Source: Melioribacter sp. (GTDB lineage Bacteria; Bacteroidota; Ignavibacteria; Ignavibacteriales; Melioribacteraceae). Taken from it: a stretch of 50,743 bases of DNA. Under the pieces are notes generated by a model. It worked only from the letters and a program-made list of their open reading frames with translations. It did not search any database and was not told the DNA's origin. The DNA is taken from the NCBI GenBank assembly GCA_023250955.1, contig JAHEZQ010000032.1:1-50743 (forward strand). Reading direction: 5' to 3'. The translations under genes were made by a program, and so were the position numbers. The stretch's first letter is position 1; each line of letters starts with the position of its first letter. Shown piece by piece: positions 7,573 to 17,295 of this stretch.

Positions 7573-7696
7573 GATTATCTCGCTTTACTTAATAGGAAGT
7601 TAAATACGGACTCAACCTTAGTCAATAACGAAAATGATTAAATAATTTATTGAATCAATTTATTATATTTATTAAAAGAATTTGTAGAAAGGAATT

Positions 7697-8470
7697 ATGA
7701 AAAATCTGAAAATTATTTCATGGAATGTTAACGGAATTCGCGCCGTTCTAAAAAAAGGATTTTTAGAATGGTTCATAGAAACAAATCCCGATATTTTATG
7801 CATTCAGGAAACAAAAGCATGGGAGGAACAACTTCCGGAGGAATTAAGAAATGTGCCGGGCTATAACGCGTATTTTTGCCAGGGAATAAAAAAAGGCTAT
7901 AGCGGAACAGCAATCTATACAAAAGAAAAACCGCTAAGTGTAAAACGCGGTTTTGGAATTGAAAAATATGATTGCGAAGGCAGAATTTTGATCGCTGAGT
8001 ATAAAGAATTCATTTTGATAAATATTTATTATCCGAACGGTAAGCAATCCCAAGAAAGACTTGATTACAAAATGGGTTTTTACGAAGCGTTTCAAAAATT
8101 TGCAAATGATTTAAAAGCAAAAGGGAAAAAACTTGTTATCTGCGGAGATGTAAATACAGCTCACAAAGAAATTGATTTAGCCCGTCCGAAAGAAAATTCA
8201 AAAATATCCGGTTTTTTACCGGAAGAACGCGCATGGATTGACAGATTTTTAGCTGAGGGTTATTTAGATACCTTGAGGATGTTTAAGGACGAAGGAGAAA
8301 TTTATACGTGGTGGGACCAAATATCCCGCGCAAGAGATAGAAACGTGGGCTGGAGAATAGATTATTTTTATGTAACGGAAAATTTGCGGAAGAATATTTC
8401 AAATGCATTCACCATGCCTGAAGTTATGGGCTCAGACCATTGTCCGGTCGGTGTAGAGTTAAAATTTTAA
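7697..8470 (+). CDS. xth: Exodeoxyribonuclease III
   Basis: This is an AP endonuclease/3'-5' exonuclease of base-excision repair, 257 residues, the normal family length. All exonuclease-endonuclease-phosphatase motifs are seen in order: ISWNVNGIRAVLKKG (Asn for metal), CIQETKAW (catalytic Glu), NIYYPNGKQSQERLDYK (Tyr), ICGDVNTAHKEIDL (Asp/Asn), WRIDYFYV and GSDHCPVGVEL (Asp-His pair). The ATG at 7697 is preceded by AAAGGA at a good distance. The gene faces clpB tail to tail with a 15-base gap, so it is a single transcription unit. Confidence 0.96.
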   Translation: MKNLKIISWNVNGIRAVLKKGFLEWFIETNPDILCIQETKAWEEQLPEELRNVPGYNAYFCQGIKKGYSGTAIYTKEKPLSVKRGFGIEKYDCEGRILIAEYKEFILINIYYPNGKQSQERLDYKMGFYEAFQKFANDLKAKGKKLVICGDVNTAHKEIDLARPKENSKISGFLPEERAWIDRFLAEGYLDTLRMFKDEGEIYTWWDQISRARDRNVGWRIDYFYVTENLRKNISNAFTMPEVMGSDHCPVGVELKF

Positions 8471-8485
8471 CAGGTATTAATCAGA

Positions 8486-11104
8486 TCATTTTTTCGAAAA
8501 CTCTAATTTGTCCGCTCCGGGATAACGAACAACAATTGTGTCGCCGCTTTCAAATTTATTCATCAGCAATTCTGAAGAGAGCGGATTTATAATAAACTTT
8601 TGCACAGTACGTTTTAACGGTCGGGCGCCGTAGGTTACATCATATCCGTGCTGAAGCAGAAAATCTTTTACATCTTCATCAACTTCTATTATGATATTTT
8701 TTTCAGCAAGCATCTTGCTAACCTTCAGTAATTGAATATCAATAATCTGTTTAAGTTCTCTCTTTAATAACGGTTTGAAAAATACTATTTCATCAATTCT
8801 GTTTAAGAATTCAGGTCGAATTGTTTTTCGTAATAATTCCGTTAATGAGACTCGTAATTCACCCAATATATTTTCAAAATTGTTTTCGTTAATCTCAGAA
8901 AGTTTTTCTTGAATTAAATGCGAGCCAAGATTAGACGTCATTATAATAATTGTGTTTTTAAAATCAACCGTTCGGCTCTGATTGTCGGTCAAACGTCCGT
9001 CATCTAAAACTTGAAGAAGTATATTAAAAACATCCGGATGAGCTTTTTCAATTTCATCAAGAAGAACAACTGAATACGGTCTTCTACGAACGGCTTCAGT
9101 TAATTGTCCGCCTTCATCATAACCAACATATCCGGGAGGTGCGCCAATCAACCGCGATACAGAAAATTTTTCCATGTATTCGCTCATGTCAATTCTTATC
9201 ATAGCGTGTTCGTCATCGAACAGAAACTCAGCCAGAGAACGTGCAAGCTCCGTCTTCCCCACTCCTGTTGTTCCGATGAAGATGAATGAACCGATTGGAC
9301 GGTTGGAGTCCTGCAACCCGGCGCGCGATCTTCTTATTGCATTTGCAACAGCAGCAACCGCATCGTTCTGTCCAATAACTCTTTTGTGTAATTCATCTTC
9401 AAGGCGCAAAAGTTTTGCGCGTTCGCTTTCGAGCATTCTGCTTACCGGAACGCCTGTCCATTTTGCAACCACTTCAGCAACATCTTCGGCGTCAACTTCT
9501 TCTTTCAGCATTTTATTGTTTTTTTGAATGAGGGCAAGATTTTCGGTTTCTTTTTTGAGGTTTCGCTCTAATTCATTTATTACACCGTAACGAAGTTCAG
9601 CAACTTTACCAAGATTTCCTTCACGCTCAAAACGTTCGGCATCAACTTTTGCTTTTTCAATTTCACTTTTCATTGAACGTATGACCTGAATCTTTTCCTT
9701 TTCAAGTTGCCAATGCCCTTTTAATTTATTTCGTTCTTCATGCAGTTCACTAAGTTCTTTTTGTAATTCTCCAAGTCGTGAAGCAGAATCCGAATCCTTT
9801 TCTCTTTTCAAAGCTTCTCTTTCGATCTCAAGTTGTTTTACTTTTCGTTCAATAATGTCAAGTTCTTCCGGCATAGAATCAATTTCAATTCTAAGTTTGG
9901 ATGCAGATTCATCAATAAGATCAATTGCTTTATCAGGAAGAAAGCGGTCGGTGATATAACGGTTAGAAAGTTGCACTGCAGCAACGATTGCGCCGTCGGT
10001 TATTCTTACACCGTGATGGACTTCATAACGCTCTTTCAATCCGCGCAAAATGGAAATAGAATCTTCTTCGTTTGGTTCGGTTACTAAAACAGGCTGGAAT
10101 CTTCTTTCAAGAGCCGCATCTTTTTCAATATACTTTCTAAATTCGTCAAGCGTTGTTGCTCCAATTGCATGGAGTTCTCCGCGTGCGAGTGCAGGTTTTA
10201 AAATATTTGCAGCATCCATTGATCCGTCTGTTCTTCCGGCACCGACGAGCAAATGTAATTCATCAATGAATAAAATAATTTCTCCTTCGGATTCTTGAAC
10301 TTCTTTAATAACAGCCTTGAGTCGTTCTTCAAATTGTCCGCGGAATTGTGTCCCAGCTACGAGGGCACCCATATCTAGCGCAACAATTCTTTTTGTTTTA
10401 AGAGTCTCGGGTACATCGCCGGAAACAATTCGATGAGCGATACCCTCAGCGATAGCCGTTTTGCCAACACCGGGTTCACCGATTAACACAGGGTTATTTT
10501 TTGTTCTTCGTGAAAGGACCTGAAGCACACGTCTAATTTCTTCATCGCGCCCAATCACAGGATCTAATTTATTTGAGCGAGCAAGATCATTCAGGTCACG
10601 CCCATACTTTTGCAAAGATTGATATGTATCTTCCGGATTTTGTGAAGTTACTCTTTGATTTCCACGGATATCTTTGAGTGCAGATAGAATTATTTTTTTA
10701 TTAATTCCAGATTCATTTAATATTTTTCCGGCAGGGCCCCGATCGTCACTTAGTGCAAGAAGAATATGCTCATTCGAAACGTATTCGTCTTTTAATAATT
10801 TTGTTTCTTTTGAAGCAGCGTCAAATAGTTTAGCGGAGTTTGTAGATAGTTGTTGGTTTCCTATTCCGCTTCCCGAGACCTTTGGCAAGCGTTCTAGCAA
10901 CTCTCCAATCTTTATTCTTATATGATTGATGTTGACGCCTGATTTTTGAATAATTGAAACAGCAAGATTTGATTGATCTTGAAGCATCGCAGCAAGAAGA
11001 TGTTCCGGTTCAACAATTTGATTATTATAGTTTTGAGCAATCTCTATTGCGCTTTGAACTGTTTCCTGTGCCTTGACAGTAAACTTATTAAGATTAAAAG
11101 CCAT
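8486..11104 (-). CDS. clpB: Chaperone ClpB (protein disaggregase)
   Basis: This is an ATP-driven hexameric disaggregase that works with DnaK to rescue aggregated proteins in the cytoplasm. At 872 residues it has normal length. It shows the N-terminal Clp repeats (about 1-145), AAA1 with Walker [10 protein letters not shown] (K215) and Walker [12 protein letters not shown], the long coiled-coil middle domain (about 410-530, many Glu/Lys heptads) and AAA2 with GTTGVGKTE (K617). The pore loop GYVGYDEGG and the ClpB C-terminal D2-small domain ([13 protein letters not shown]) are also present. The middle domain separates it from ClpA/ClpC. No CIRCE element (TTAGCACTC-N9-GAGTGCTAA) was seen upstream. 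Confidence 0.97.
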   Translation of the reverse strand: MAFNLNKFTVKAQETVQSAIEIAQNYNNQIVEPEHLLAAMLQDQSNLAVSIIQKSGVNINHIRIKIGELLERLPKVSGSGIGNQQLSTNSAKLFDAASKETKLLKDEYVSNEHILLALSDDRGPAGKILNESGINKKIILSALKDIRGNQRVTSQNPEDTYQSLQKYGRDLNDLARSNKLDPVIGRDEEIRRVLQVLSRRTKNNPVLIGEPGVGKTAIAEGIAHRIVSGDVPETLKTKRIVALDMGALVAGTQFRGQFEERLKAVIKEVQESEGEIILFIDELHLLVGAGRTDGSMDAANILKPALARGELHAIGATTLDEFRKYIEKDAALERRFQPVLVTEPNEEDSISILRGLKERYEVHHGVRITDGAIVAAVQLSNRYITDRFLPDKAIDLIDESASKLRIEIDSMPEELDIIERKVKQLEIEREALKREKDSDSASRLGELQKELSELHEERNKLKGHWQLEKEKIQVIRSMKSEIEKAKVDAERFEREGNLGKVAELRYGVINELERNLKKETENLALIQKNNKMLKEEVDAEDVAEVVAKWTGVPVSRMLESERAKLLRLEDELHKRVIGQNDAVAAVANAIRRSRAGLQDSNRPIGSFIFIGTTGVGKTELARSLAEFLFDDEHAMIRIDMSEYMEKFSVSRLIGAPPGYVGYDEGGQLTEAVRRRPYSVVLLDEIEKAHPDVFNILLQVLDDGRLTDNQSRTVDFKNTIIIMTSNLGSHLIQEKLSEINENNFENILGELRVSLTELLRKTIRPEFLNRIDEIVFFKPLLKRELKQIIDIQLLKVSKMLAEKNIIIEVDEDVKDFLLQHGYDVTYGARPLKRTVQKFIINPLSSELLMNKFESGDTIVVRYPGADKLEFSKK

Positions 11105-11324
11105 TACTATAACCTAAATAATTTCTAATTCTAATTTACTTCTCATACAAATTATTTACTAAAAAGGTTTCGAGTTGTAATAAAACATTACGAATTAGTA
11201 AATATTGAATTAGTAATAAAACTGCACAGTTGTTGATAAGATCTGTTTATTGAGTGTAATTGTGAATTGTTTTAATTTAGTGCCCCCGTTTCTCAAACTC
11301 TTTTTAAAATTATTCCGGAACGAA

Positions 11325-12680
11325 ATGAATTTTGAAAATGATACAATCGTAGCTTTAGCAACACCAGCAGGCGTAGGCGCTATTTCGATAATACGTGTTA
11401 GTGGCTCTGATAGCATTTCAACAGTTGATAAAATTTTTGAAGGTAAACATAAATTATCTAATCACCCTACGCACACAATTCACTATGGAAAGATTTATAA
11501 TGAAAACAAAGAATTGATTGACGATGTACTGGTTTCGATTTTCAAAAAACCAAATTCTTACACTGGAGATGAATCTGTAGAAATTAGTACTCATGGAAGT
11601 TCACTCATCACACAGAAAATAATTCAAACACTCTTGAAACAAAACATCCGTTTAGCCGAGCCGGGCGAGTTTACCAAACGAGCATTTTTAAACGGCAGAA
11701 TAGATCTAGCACAGGCGGAAGCTGTTGCAGATTTAATTAACTCAAGAACAGAAGCTTCTTTTAGAGGAGCGAGAAATCAACTTGATGGATTACTTACTGA
11801 AAAAGTTGAAGGTCTAAGAAATAAATTAGTAACAGTATCATCACTTATAGAATTAGAATTGGATTTTGCAGAAGAAAATCTAGAATTTGTTTCAAAGAAT
11901 GAGGTAATTAAATTAATTGATGAAATAATTCTTGAAATTGATCAACTATTGGAAACGTATAAATTTGGTAAAATTTTAAGAGATGGTGTAAACGTTGCAA
12001 TAGTTGGTAAACCGAATGTTGGGAAATCATCACTTTTAAACTATGTTTTGAAGGAATCTCGGGCTATTGTAAGCCATATACCCGGAACAACACGAGATGT
12101 TATTCGCGAAGAGGTTTCAATTGATGGAATATTATTTCGTTTATTTGATACAGCTGGAATTAGGAGTTCATACGATGAAATTGAAAAAGAGGGCATATCT
12201 CGTAGCCAAGAAGCTGTTAAAAATGCCGACATTGTTATTTTTTTAAATGACGCAACAGAGAGTTTTTCTGCAGATTTATATAATCAACTGGTACAATTAA
12301 CATCTAAAGATAGAATATTAATAGTATTAAATAAGGTTGATTTAAATCCTGGTGAATATTTTAAGGGAGACATGAAAGTTTCAGCAAAAACTGGTATTGG
12401 TATAAGCGATTTATTTAATTTGATGAAGGATAAAGCGATTGGTTTAAATAATTACACTGAAAAATCCGCCATTATTTCATCAATCCGTCATTATGATGCA
12501 CTTCAGAAGGCTTTAGAACAGCTTAGAAATGCAAAAAGATCAGTTGAGAATAAAATGAGCGGGGAATTTATATCTACTGATTTAAGAAGCGCTGAAGATT
12601 TCCTTGGTGAAATAATTGGAATAGTATCTTCTGATGAGATTTTGAACAATATTTTCTCAAAATTCTGTATAGGGAAATAA
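11325..12680 (+). CDS. mnmE: tRNA uridine-5-carboxymethylaminomethyl(34) synthesis GTPase MnmE
   Basis: MnmE is a GTPase that, with MnmG, modifies the wobble uridine of certain tRNAs. The N-terminal tetrahydrofolate-binding domain (NDTIVALATPAGVGAISIIR) is followed by a helical domain and an inserted G domain with GKPNVGKSS (G1), DTAGIR (G3) and NKVD (G4). The protein ends in the MnmE-specific FCIGK, whose Cys is essential in the family. An upstream in-frame ATG at 11250 would add 25 residues lacking homology, so I chose the ATG at 11325, which starts directly at the conserved domain. It is the first gene of the mnmE-mnmG-rsmG row. Confidence 0.96.
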   Translation: MNFENDTIVALATPAGVGAISIIRVSGSDSISTVDKIFEGKHKLSNHPTHTIHYGKIYNENKELIDDVLVSIFKKPNSYTGDESVEISTHGSSLITQKIIQTLLKQNIRLAEPGEFTKRAFLNGRIDLAQAEAVADLINSRTEASFRGARNQLDGLLTEKVEGLRNKLVTVSSLIELELDFAEENLEFVSKNEVIKLIDEIILEIDQLLETYKFGKILRDGVNVAIVGKPNVGKSSLLNYVLKESRAIVSHIPGTTRDVIREEVSIDGILFRLFDTAGIRSSYDEIEKEGISRSQEAVKNADIVIFLNDATESFSADLYNQLVQLTSKDRILIVLNKVDLNPGEYFKGDMKVSAKTGIGISDLFNLMKDKAIGLNNYTEKSAIISSIRHYDALQKALEQLRNAKRSVENKMSGEFISTDLRSAEDFLGEIIGIVSSDEILNNIFSKFCIGK

Positions 12681-12682
12681 TT

Positions 12683-12740
12683 AGTTTCACGGGAAACCGA
12701 TAATAGTCTGTCCTAATAAAAAATCGTTCCATGTGAAACA
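12683..12740. promoter_or_regulatory. Two parS-like 16-mers between mnmE and mnmG
   Basis: AGTTTCACGGGAAACC (12683-12698) and CGTTCCATGTGAAACA (12725-12740) each match 13 of 16 bases of the bacterial parS consensus TGTTTCACGTGAAACA. Their centres are 42 bp apart, four helical turns. parS sites bind ParB and usually cluster near oriC, where mnmG-rsmG commonly lie. The matches are imperfect and the genes parA/parB are not in the window. Confidence 0.5.
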
Positions 12741-12750
12741 GAAAGGTTTA

Positions 12751-14628
12751 ATGAGAAATTTCGATATTATAGTTATTGGTGGAGGACATGCTGGAATTGA
12801 AGCCTCAATTGTCGCAGTTCAAATGGGCTGTTCCGTTGGGCTTGTTACGATGGACAAAAATGCTATAGGTAGAATGTCATGTAATCCAGCAATCGGTGGT
12901 AGTGCAAAAGGACATTTAGTGCATGAAATTGATGCACTGGGCGGGTTTATGGGTCTTATTGCGGATAAAACTGGAATTCAATTTCGAGTACTCAATAAAT
13001 CTAAGGGACCAGCTGTCTGGGCGGGTAGATGTCAGTCTGATAGAAAGTTATATTCGCAAGAAGCTGTAAATTTAGTGACGTCATTTAAGAATCTTGAAAT
13101 TATTGAAGATTCAATTCTTGAGATCTATGAAGAGAATAAGAGAATTTCATATGTAAAAACTATTTCTGGAAATGAAATAAAGTGTAAAGCGTTAGTAATT
13201 TGTTCTGGAACTTTCTTGAATGGATTAATGCATACAGGCCTAACTTCAATAAAAGGTGGGCGGTTTGGAGAAAAAGCGTCGATAGGACTGTCAGAATCTC
13301 TAATAAAGATGGGATTTTCATCAGGTAGGCTAAAGACAGGAACCCCTCCACGTTTAAAAAAAGAATCGATCAACTTTGAAATTCTAGAAGAGCAAAAGGG
13401 AGATGAAAATCCCAAACCATTTTCACTTCGAACGAATAAAAATCGATTCCCTTTCCTTCCTCAAATAAGTTGTCACATTACATATACTGATAGAGTAGTT
13501 CACAGTATTCTTGAAAAGGGATTTGATAAATCGCCAATGTTTACCGGATTAATTGAAGGTGTAGGTCCTAGATATTGTCCATCTATTGAAGATAAAATAG
13601 TTAGATTTTCAGATAAACTCCGTCATCAACTTTTTTTAGAACCAGAAGGTTTAGACACAGATCAGATCTATCTTAATGGCTTTTCAACTTCTTTACCTGC
13701 AGAGATTCAATATGAAGCTATTCAGAAAATTAAAGGCCTTGAAAATGCTGAAATGGTACGCCCGGGATATGCTGTTGAATATGATTATTTTCCACCTTAT
13801 CAAGTAGATCTTACTCTAGAAACAAAATTAATAAAAGGGCTATATTTTGCTGGACAAATAAATGGCACATCCGGATATGAAGAAGCGGCCGGACAAGGAA
13901 TGATGGCAGGAATTAATGCAGCTTTACAAATACAAAAAAGACCAGAATTCATTTTAAAAAGAAGTGAAGCTTATATAGGAGTATTAATAGATGATTTGGT
14001 TTCGAAATCAACTAATGAACCTTATAGAATGTTTACTTCTAGAGCTGAACACAGACTTTTGTTGCGGCAGGATAATGTTGACAGAAGACTTCTTAAGTAT
14101 GGTTATGAATTTGGACTAATATCAAAAGAATTATTTAACGAAATGAAAGAGAGGGAAACATTTATAACCGTTGGAAGAGATTTATTATCACATACAAAAA
14201 TTTTGCCTAATCAAATAAATCAACTACTAGAGTCGAAGAACCTTTCTGGAATTTATAACGCCGAAACAATAGATAAATTAGTAAAAAGACCAGAACTCTC
14301 ATTAAAAGAAATATTAAATCTGTTTGAACAAGCAGAAATGAAAGTTTATAATAATTTAATTGATAAGGAAAAATTATTAGAAGATTTAGAGATTGAGATA
14401 AAATATGAAGGTTACATTAGAAGACAGGAAGACTTAGTTGTAAAAACAGAGAAATTAGAAAAGACATTAATACCGTTAAATTTTAATTATAATAATTTAA
14501 AGACAATTTCTACAGAAGGTAGAGAAAAATTGTCAAAAATAAAGCCGCATTCGATAGGACAAGCAACAAGAATCTCGGGGGTTACACCTTCAGATATTTC
14601 CGTTTTATTAGTATATTTGAAAAGTTAA
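12751..14628 (+). CDS. mnmG: tRNA uridine-5-carboxymethylaminomethyl(34) synthesis enzyme MnmG
   Basis: This is the FAD-dependent partner of MnmE (also called GidA). The Rossmann motif IIVIGGGHAGIEA sits at the N-terminus, followed by family motifs GRMSCNPAIGGSAKGH, GPAVWAGRCQSDR, GTFLNG, GRLKTGTPPR and, near residue 370, GQINGTSGYEEAAGQG. A C-terminal helical domain (about 540-625) is used to bind MnmE and tRNA. Length from ATG 12751 is 625 residues, normal for the family. A GTG at 12733 is in frame, but AGAAAGG lies just before ATG 12751, which I take as the start. The parS-like pair overlaps the short leader region. Confidence 0.96.
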   Translation: MRNFDIIVIGGGHAGIEASIVAVQMGCSVGLVTMDKNAIGRMSCNPAIGGSAKGHLVHEIDALGGFMGLIADKTGIQFRVLNKSKGPAVWAGRCQSDRKLYSQEAVNLVTSFKNLEIIEDSILEIYEENKRISYVKTISGNEIKCKALVICSGTFLNGLMHTGLTSIKGGRFGEKASIGLSESLIKMGFSSGRLKTGTPPRLKKESINFEILEEQKGDENPKPFSLRTNKNRFPFLPQISCHITYTDRVVHSILEKGFDKSPMFTGLIEGVGPRYCPSIEDKIVRFSDKLRHQLFLEPEGLDTDQIYLNGFSTSLPAEIQYEAIQKIKGLENAEMVRPGYAVEYDYFPPYQVDLTLETKLIKGLYFAGQINGTSGYEEAAGQGMMAGINAALQIQKRPEFILKRSEAYIGVLIDDLVSKSTNEPYRMFTSRAEHRLLLRQDNVDRRLLKYGYEFGLISKELFNEMKERETFITVGRDLLSHTKILPNQINQLLESKNLSGIYNAETIDKLVKRPELSLKEILNLFEQAEMKVYNNLIDKEKLLEDLEIEIKYEGYIRRQEDLVVKTEKLEKTLIPLNFNYNNLKTISTEGREKLSKIKPHSIGQATRISGVTPSDISVLLVYLKS

Positions 14629-14638
14629 TTAAGAGGGT

Positions 14639-15322
14639 TTGTTGGATCTTCAAGAGCAGTATTTGCGGGAACTTAAAAAGCTTTTTTGGGAAAACAGTCT
14701 TAATCCAGATGAATATCAGTTAGAAAGACTTGCGCACTTTGCACATTTAGTTACACAGAAAAACACCAGACTTAACCTAATTTCACGTCGTGATGTTTTA
14801 CAAATAATTGAAAATCATATTTTTATTTCTTCCTATATAGCTGAATATCTTCCCAATAAAATTTCTAAATTTTTGGATATAGGTACAGGCGGAGGATTTC
14901 CTGGCATTCCTTTGGCGATAACTCGTCCTGCAATGAGAGGCGTACTTGTAGATTCGACAACAAAAAAAATTGAAGCTGTAAAAGAGTTTATCAGTAAACT
15001 TAAACTTAATAATATTGTTGCAGAAAATTTAAGAGTTGAAAGTGAAGAGTTTAAGCAAAAATATTCTGATTCTTTTGATTTAGTATTAAGTCGAGCCACA
15101 GTTACATTAAATATCCTTCTTCGTTATTCACTACCTTTAATTAAGGAGAAAGCCTACATTGCGACAATAAAAGGAGGAGATTTAGTGGATGAATTTAAAA
15201 CAGCAGAACTGAAATATAAAGCACACATTAAAAAATCAACCATCTTTGAATTATCATATAAACCTTCCAATGCAAGAAACGAAAAAGGAAAAAAGTTAAT
15301 TTTATTAGAGATCAACAAGTAA
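14639..15322 (+). CDS. rsmG: 16S rRNA (guanine(527)-N7)-methyltransferase RsmG
   Basis: This SAM-dependent enzyme (GidB) methylates G527 of 16S rRNA. The class I methyltransferase motif FLDIGTGGGFPGIPLAI binds SAM, VDSTTKKIEAVKEF is motif II, and FDLVLSRATVTLNILLRYSLPL follows in the family order; the protein ends KGKKLILLEIN. The start is TTG; tandem TTG codons at 14639 and 14642 follow AAGAGGG, and the second has the better spacing, so the true protein may be one residue shorter. It is 10 bases downstream of mnmG and probably co-transcribed. In many genomes parA-parB come next; here they do not. Confidence 0.95.
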   Translation: MLDLQEQYLRELKKLFWENSLNPDEYQLERLAHFAHLVTQKNTRLNLISRRDVLQIIENHIFISSYIAEYLPNKISKFLDIGTGGGFPGIPLAITRPAMRGVLVDSTTKKIEAVKEFISKLKLNNIVAENLRVESEEFKQKYSDSFDLVLSRATVTLNILLRYSLPLIKEKAYIATIKGGDLVDEFKTAELKYKAHIKKSTIFELSYKPSNARNEKGKKLILLEINK

Positions 15323-15389
15323 ATTTTTGATCATAGAAGACCACCCTCATTTTTAAATGAACAGATTCCAAAATAAAGTTATATTTATT

Positions 15390-15429
15390 CGTAGGATTAT
15401 TTAAAATGTTTTATAAATCAGATCCTACG
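15390..15429. promoter_or_regulatory. Inverted repeat between rsmG and the SIR2-like gene
   Basis: CGTAGGAT (15390-15397) and ATCCTACG (15422-15429) are perfect 8 bp arms around a 24-base AT-rich loop. No T-run follows, so it is not a standard terminator. It lies about 40 bases before the SIR2-like ATG and could be an operator; no regulator can be named. Confidence 0.4.
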
Positions 15430-15470
15430 TTTACCCTTATAAAATAAAGCTAACAAAGCTATTTAATAAA

Positions 15471-16589
15471 ATGAGCCCTACAGAGAAGTTTTTAAGATAT
15501 TCTACAAATAGAGATGTCGTTTTTGTTTTAGGTGCAGGGGCCTCTCACCCCGATGGAGTTCCTCTGCAGAGAGATATGTTGCCGATGATTATATCGGGTG
15601 GAATAAATGAGATCGAAAATTCAGAGATTGGAAGAATTGTTACTGAGTTTATTAAAGATAATTTTGAATACAATCAGGCTACTAATCAATATCCACAGCT
15701 AGAAGCAGTTTTTGGTTTCATTGATTATTTTATTCAACAGAACGAAAGTCTTAGTTCAAAATATACAAACGAAAAAATCAGAGACATCAAAGAATATTTA
15801 ATTAAACTAATTCATTATGTTGTTAATATTCAAACTGATAAACGAAGTCACTACTATCATCTTTTTTGGAAAACAATTCAAAAAAATAATTCGAATACAT
15901 CAATCATTACATTAAACTATGATACGTTACTTGAACAGGCGTTTGATTTTTTGTTTAAGAATCATGGTTATATTGATTATTGTATTCCTTTAATGAATTA
16001 TGAACGCTTGCCGGAATTACGAAATTTTAATTTTTGGATTAACCCACGAGAGCCGGTATCCATAGATAATGATAATAATCCAATTTCTTATAAAATCATC
16101 AAATTACATGGAAGCTTAAACTGGAAGTATTGTAAATGCTGTAATCAAACTTTACTTACCCCATGGGACAGAATGATAGATTTGAATAAAGGGAAGTTTT
16201 TGGGTTATACATATCCAGAGAATAAAGAATATGAGTTTTTATGCCCAATCGATGGCACAGAGTTTCAGACACTTATTATGCCCCCAACCTATCTCAAAAC
16301 AATCCATCATCCATTGATATCACAGCTAATGGCCGAAGCATCGCGAGAAATTAGAGCAACAAAAAAAATTGTATTCATTGGTTATTCACTTTCTAGTTCA
16401 GATGTACACATTAAAGCATTATTTAAAAAACAAATGACACCAGAAAAAGAATTAATAGTTATAAATCCCAAACAGAAAGAATCTTTAGAACTGAACTACA
16501 AATCGCTTACCCCAAATGTACGCTTCCTTTATTCTTCTTTCGAAGAATTTGTTAATGACGAAGTAGAAATAAGCTCAATTTTTTCCTAG
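15471..16589 (+). CDS. Stand-alone SIR2-like NAD-binding protein
   Basis: The 372-residue protein has the SIR2_2-type layout found in defence-associated NAD hydrolases and related proteins. It shows VFVLGAGASHPDGVP (Gly-rich NAD loop, residues 21-25), IITLNYDTLLEQ (Asn149/Asp151) and IKLHGSLNW with His213 in the catalytic-His position. A Cys cluster (C221, C223, C224, C258) may bind zinc, and FIGYSLSSSDVHIK closes the NAD pocket. There is no signal peptide, and no partner domain (TIR, HerA, Argonaute, SLOG) in this gene or its neighbours. It could be a single-gene phage-defence protein or a housekeeping deacylase-like enzyme; the neighbours do not decide. The ATG at 15471 has no clear Shine-Dalgarno. 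Confidence 0.85.
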   Translation: MSPTEKFLRYSTNRDVVFVLGAGASHPDGVPLQRDMLPMIISGGINEIENSEIGRIVTEFIKDNFEYNQATNQYPQLEAVFGFIDYFIQQNESLSSKYTNEKIRDIKEYLIKLIHYVVNIQTDKRSHYYHLFWKTIQKNNSNTSIITLNYDTLLEQAFDFLFKNHGYIDYCIPLMNYERLPELRNFNFWINPREPVSIDNDNNPISYKIIKLHGSLNWKYCKCCNQTLLTPWDRMIDLNKGKFLGYTYPENKEYEFLCPIDGTEFQTLIMPPTYLKTIHHPLISQLMAEASREIRATKKIVFIGYSLSSSDVHIKALFKKQMTPEKELIVINPKQKESLELNYKSLTPNVRFLYSSFEEFVNDEVEISSIFS

Positions 16590-16596
16590 AAACGTA

Positions 16597-16647
16597 TTGA
16601 CACAATCAAAATCTCACTCTATTTTAATACTACTTTATTAAAGTAGT
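16597..16647 (+). promoter_or_regulatory. padR-like gene promoter with overlapping operator
   Basis: TTGACA (16597-16602), a 17-base spacer and TATTTT (16620-16625) form a near-consensus sigma70-type promoter. Directly downstream, at the expected start of transcription, lies a perfect inverted repeat ACTACTTT-ATT-AAAGTAGT (16629-16647). A dimeric regulator bound there would block initiation, so self-repression by the PadR-like product is the simplest reading. Confidence 0.7.
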
Positions 16648-16659
16648 GGAATAATAACA

Positions 16660-17241
16660 ATGTTATCAAAATTAGCGACGTTAATATTAGGCATTTTGTC
16701 GGAAAGAGAACGTAATCCTTATGAGATTACAAAAATGCTCGAACGATTAAATACACGTAAATGGTTGCCTTTAGCAGATTCGACAGTCTATGCGACAATT
16801 AACAACTTGAAGAAGAATGGACTCATTTTAGGACGGCAAGAAAGAAGCGGGAATCTTCCAGAGAAAACAATTTATAATATCACACCTGAAGGTGAATTTG
16901 AATTGCACTCTTCAATAACAAGTTTTTTAGAAGATGATTCTACTGGACCAACAAATTTTGACATTGGAATTTTGTTAATGTATAATCTTAGTAAACCAGA
17001 AATTATGATGAAGCTTAAAAAAAAATTGGAGAGACTCGAAAACTTTTCTTATAACATAAAAAAACAAATTTTGAATTTTGAAATGGAGCCATCAAAAGTT
17101 GCATTTACTAGTTTGGCAATGTTGAAACATAGAATGCATTTAACTGAAGCCGAAATGAAAACCATTCGCGAATTAATTAAAGAATTAAATGTAAGGCATA
17201 CTATTTCTGATATATCTCCGTTTGATTTGAGAATGATGTAA
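16660..17241 (+). CDS. PadR-family transcriptional regulator
   Basis: The 193-residue protein opens with the PadR winged-helix domain. LILGILSERERNPYEITKMLE, STVYATINNLKKNGLI and KTIYNITPEGEFEL are the helix-turn-helix, recognition helix and wing region. The C-terminal half (about 100-190) is helical and Lys/Glu-rich, like the PadR dimerisation domain. These regulators usually repress a nearby transporter or detoxification gene in response to small hydrophobic compounds. Here no such gene lies next to it: upstream is the SIR2-like gene and downstream a convergent lipoprotein gene. Its target may therefore be itself or a distant gene. The operator-like repeat just upstream supports self-control. 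Confidence 0.9.
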   Translation: MLSKLATLILGILSERERNPYEITKMLERLNTRKWLPLADSTVYATINNLKKNGLILGRQERSGNLPEKTIYNITPEGEFELHSSITSFLEDDSTGPTNFDIGILLMYNLSKPEIMMKLKKKLERLENFSYNIKKQILNFEMEPSKVAFTSLAMLKHRMHLTEAEMKTIRELIKELNVRHTISDISPFDLRMM

Positions 17242-17295
17242 CGCTAATCAAACAGATCATCCCCCGGGATACTTACTTCGCTAAATAAATATTTC

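Noticed and set aside
11105-11324. CIRCE or heat-shock operator upstream of clpB
   Set aside because: No TTAGCACTC-N9-GAGTGCTAA or close variant on either strand.
11250-11324. N-terminal extension of mnmE from ATG 11250
   Set aside because: The 25 extra residues have no family match, and MnmE proteins start at the domain beginning at 11325.
15471-17241. SIR2-like gene plus PadR regulator as a two-gene defence system
   Set aside because: The PadR gene has its own promoter and operator, and no known system pairs these; they are treated separately.
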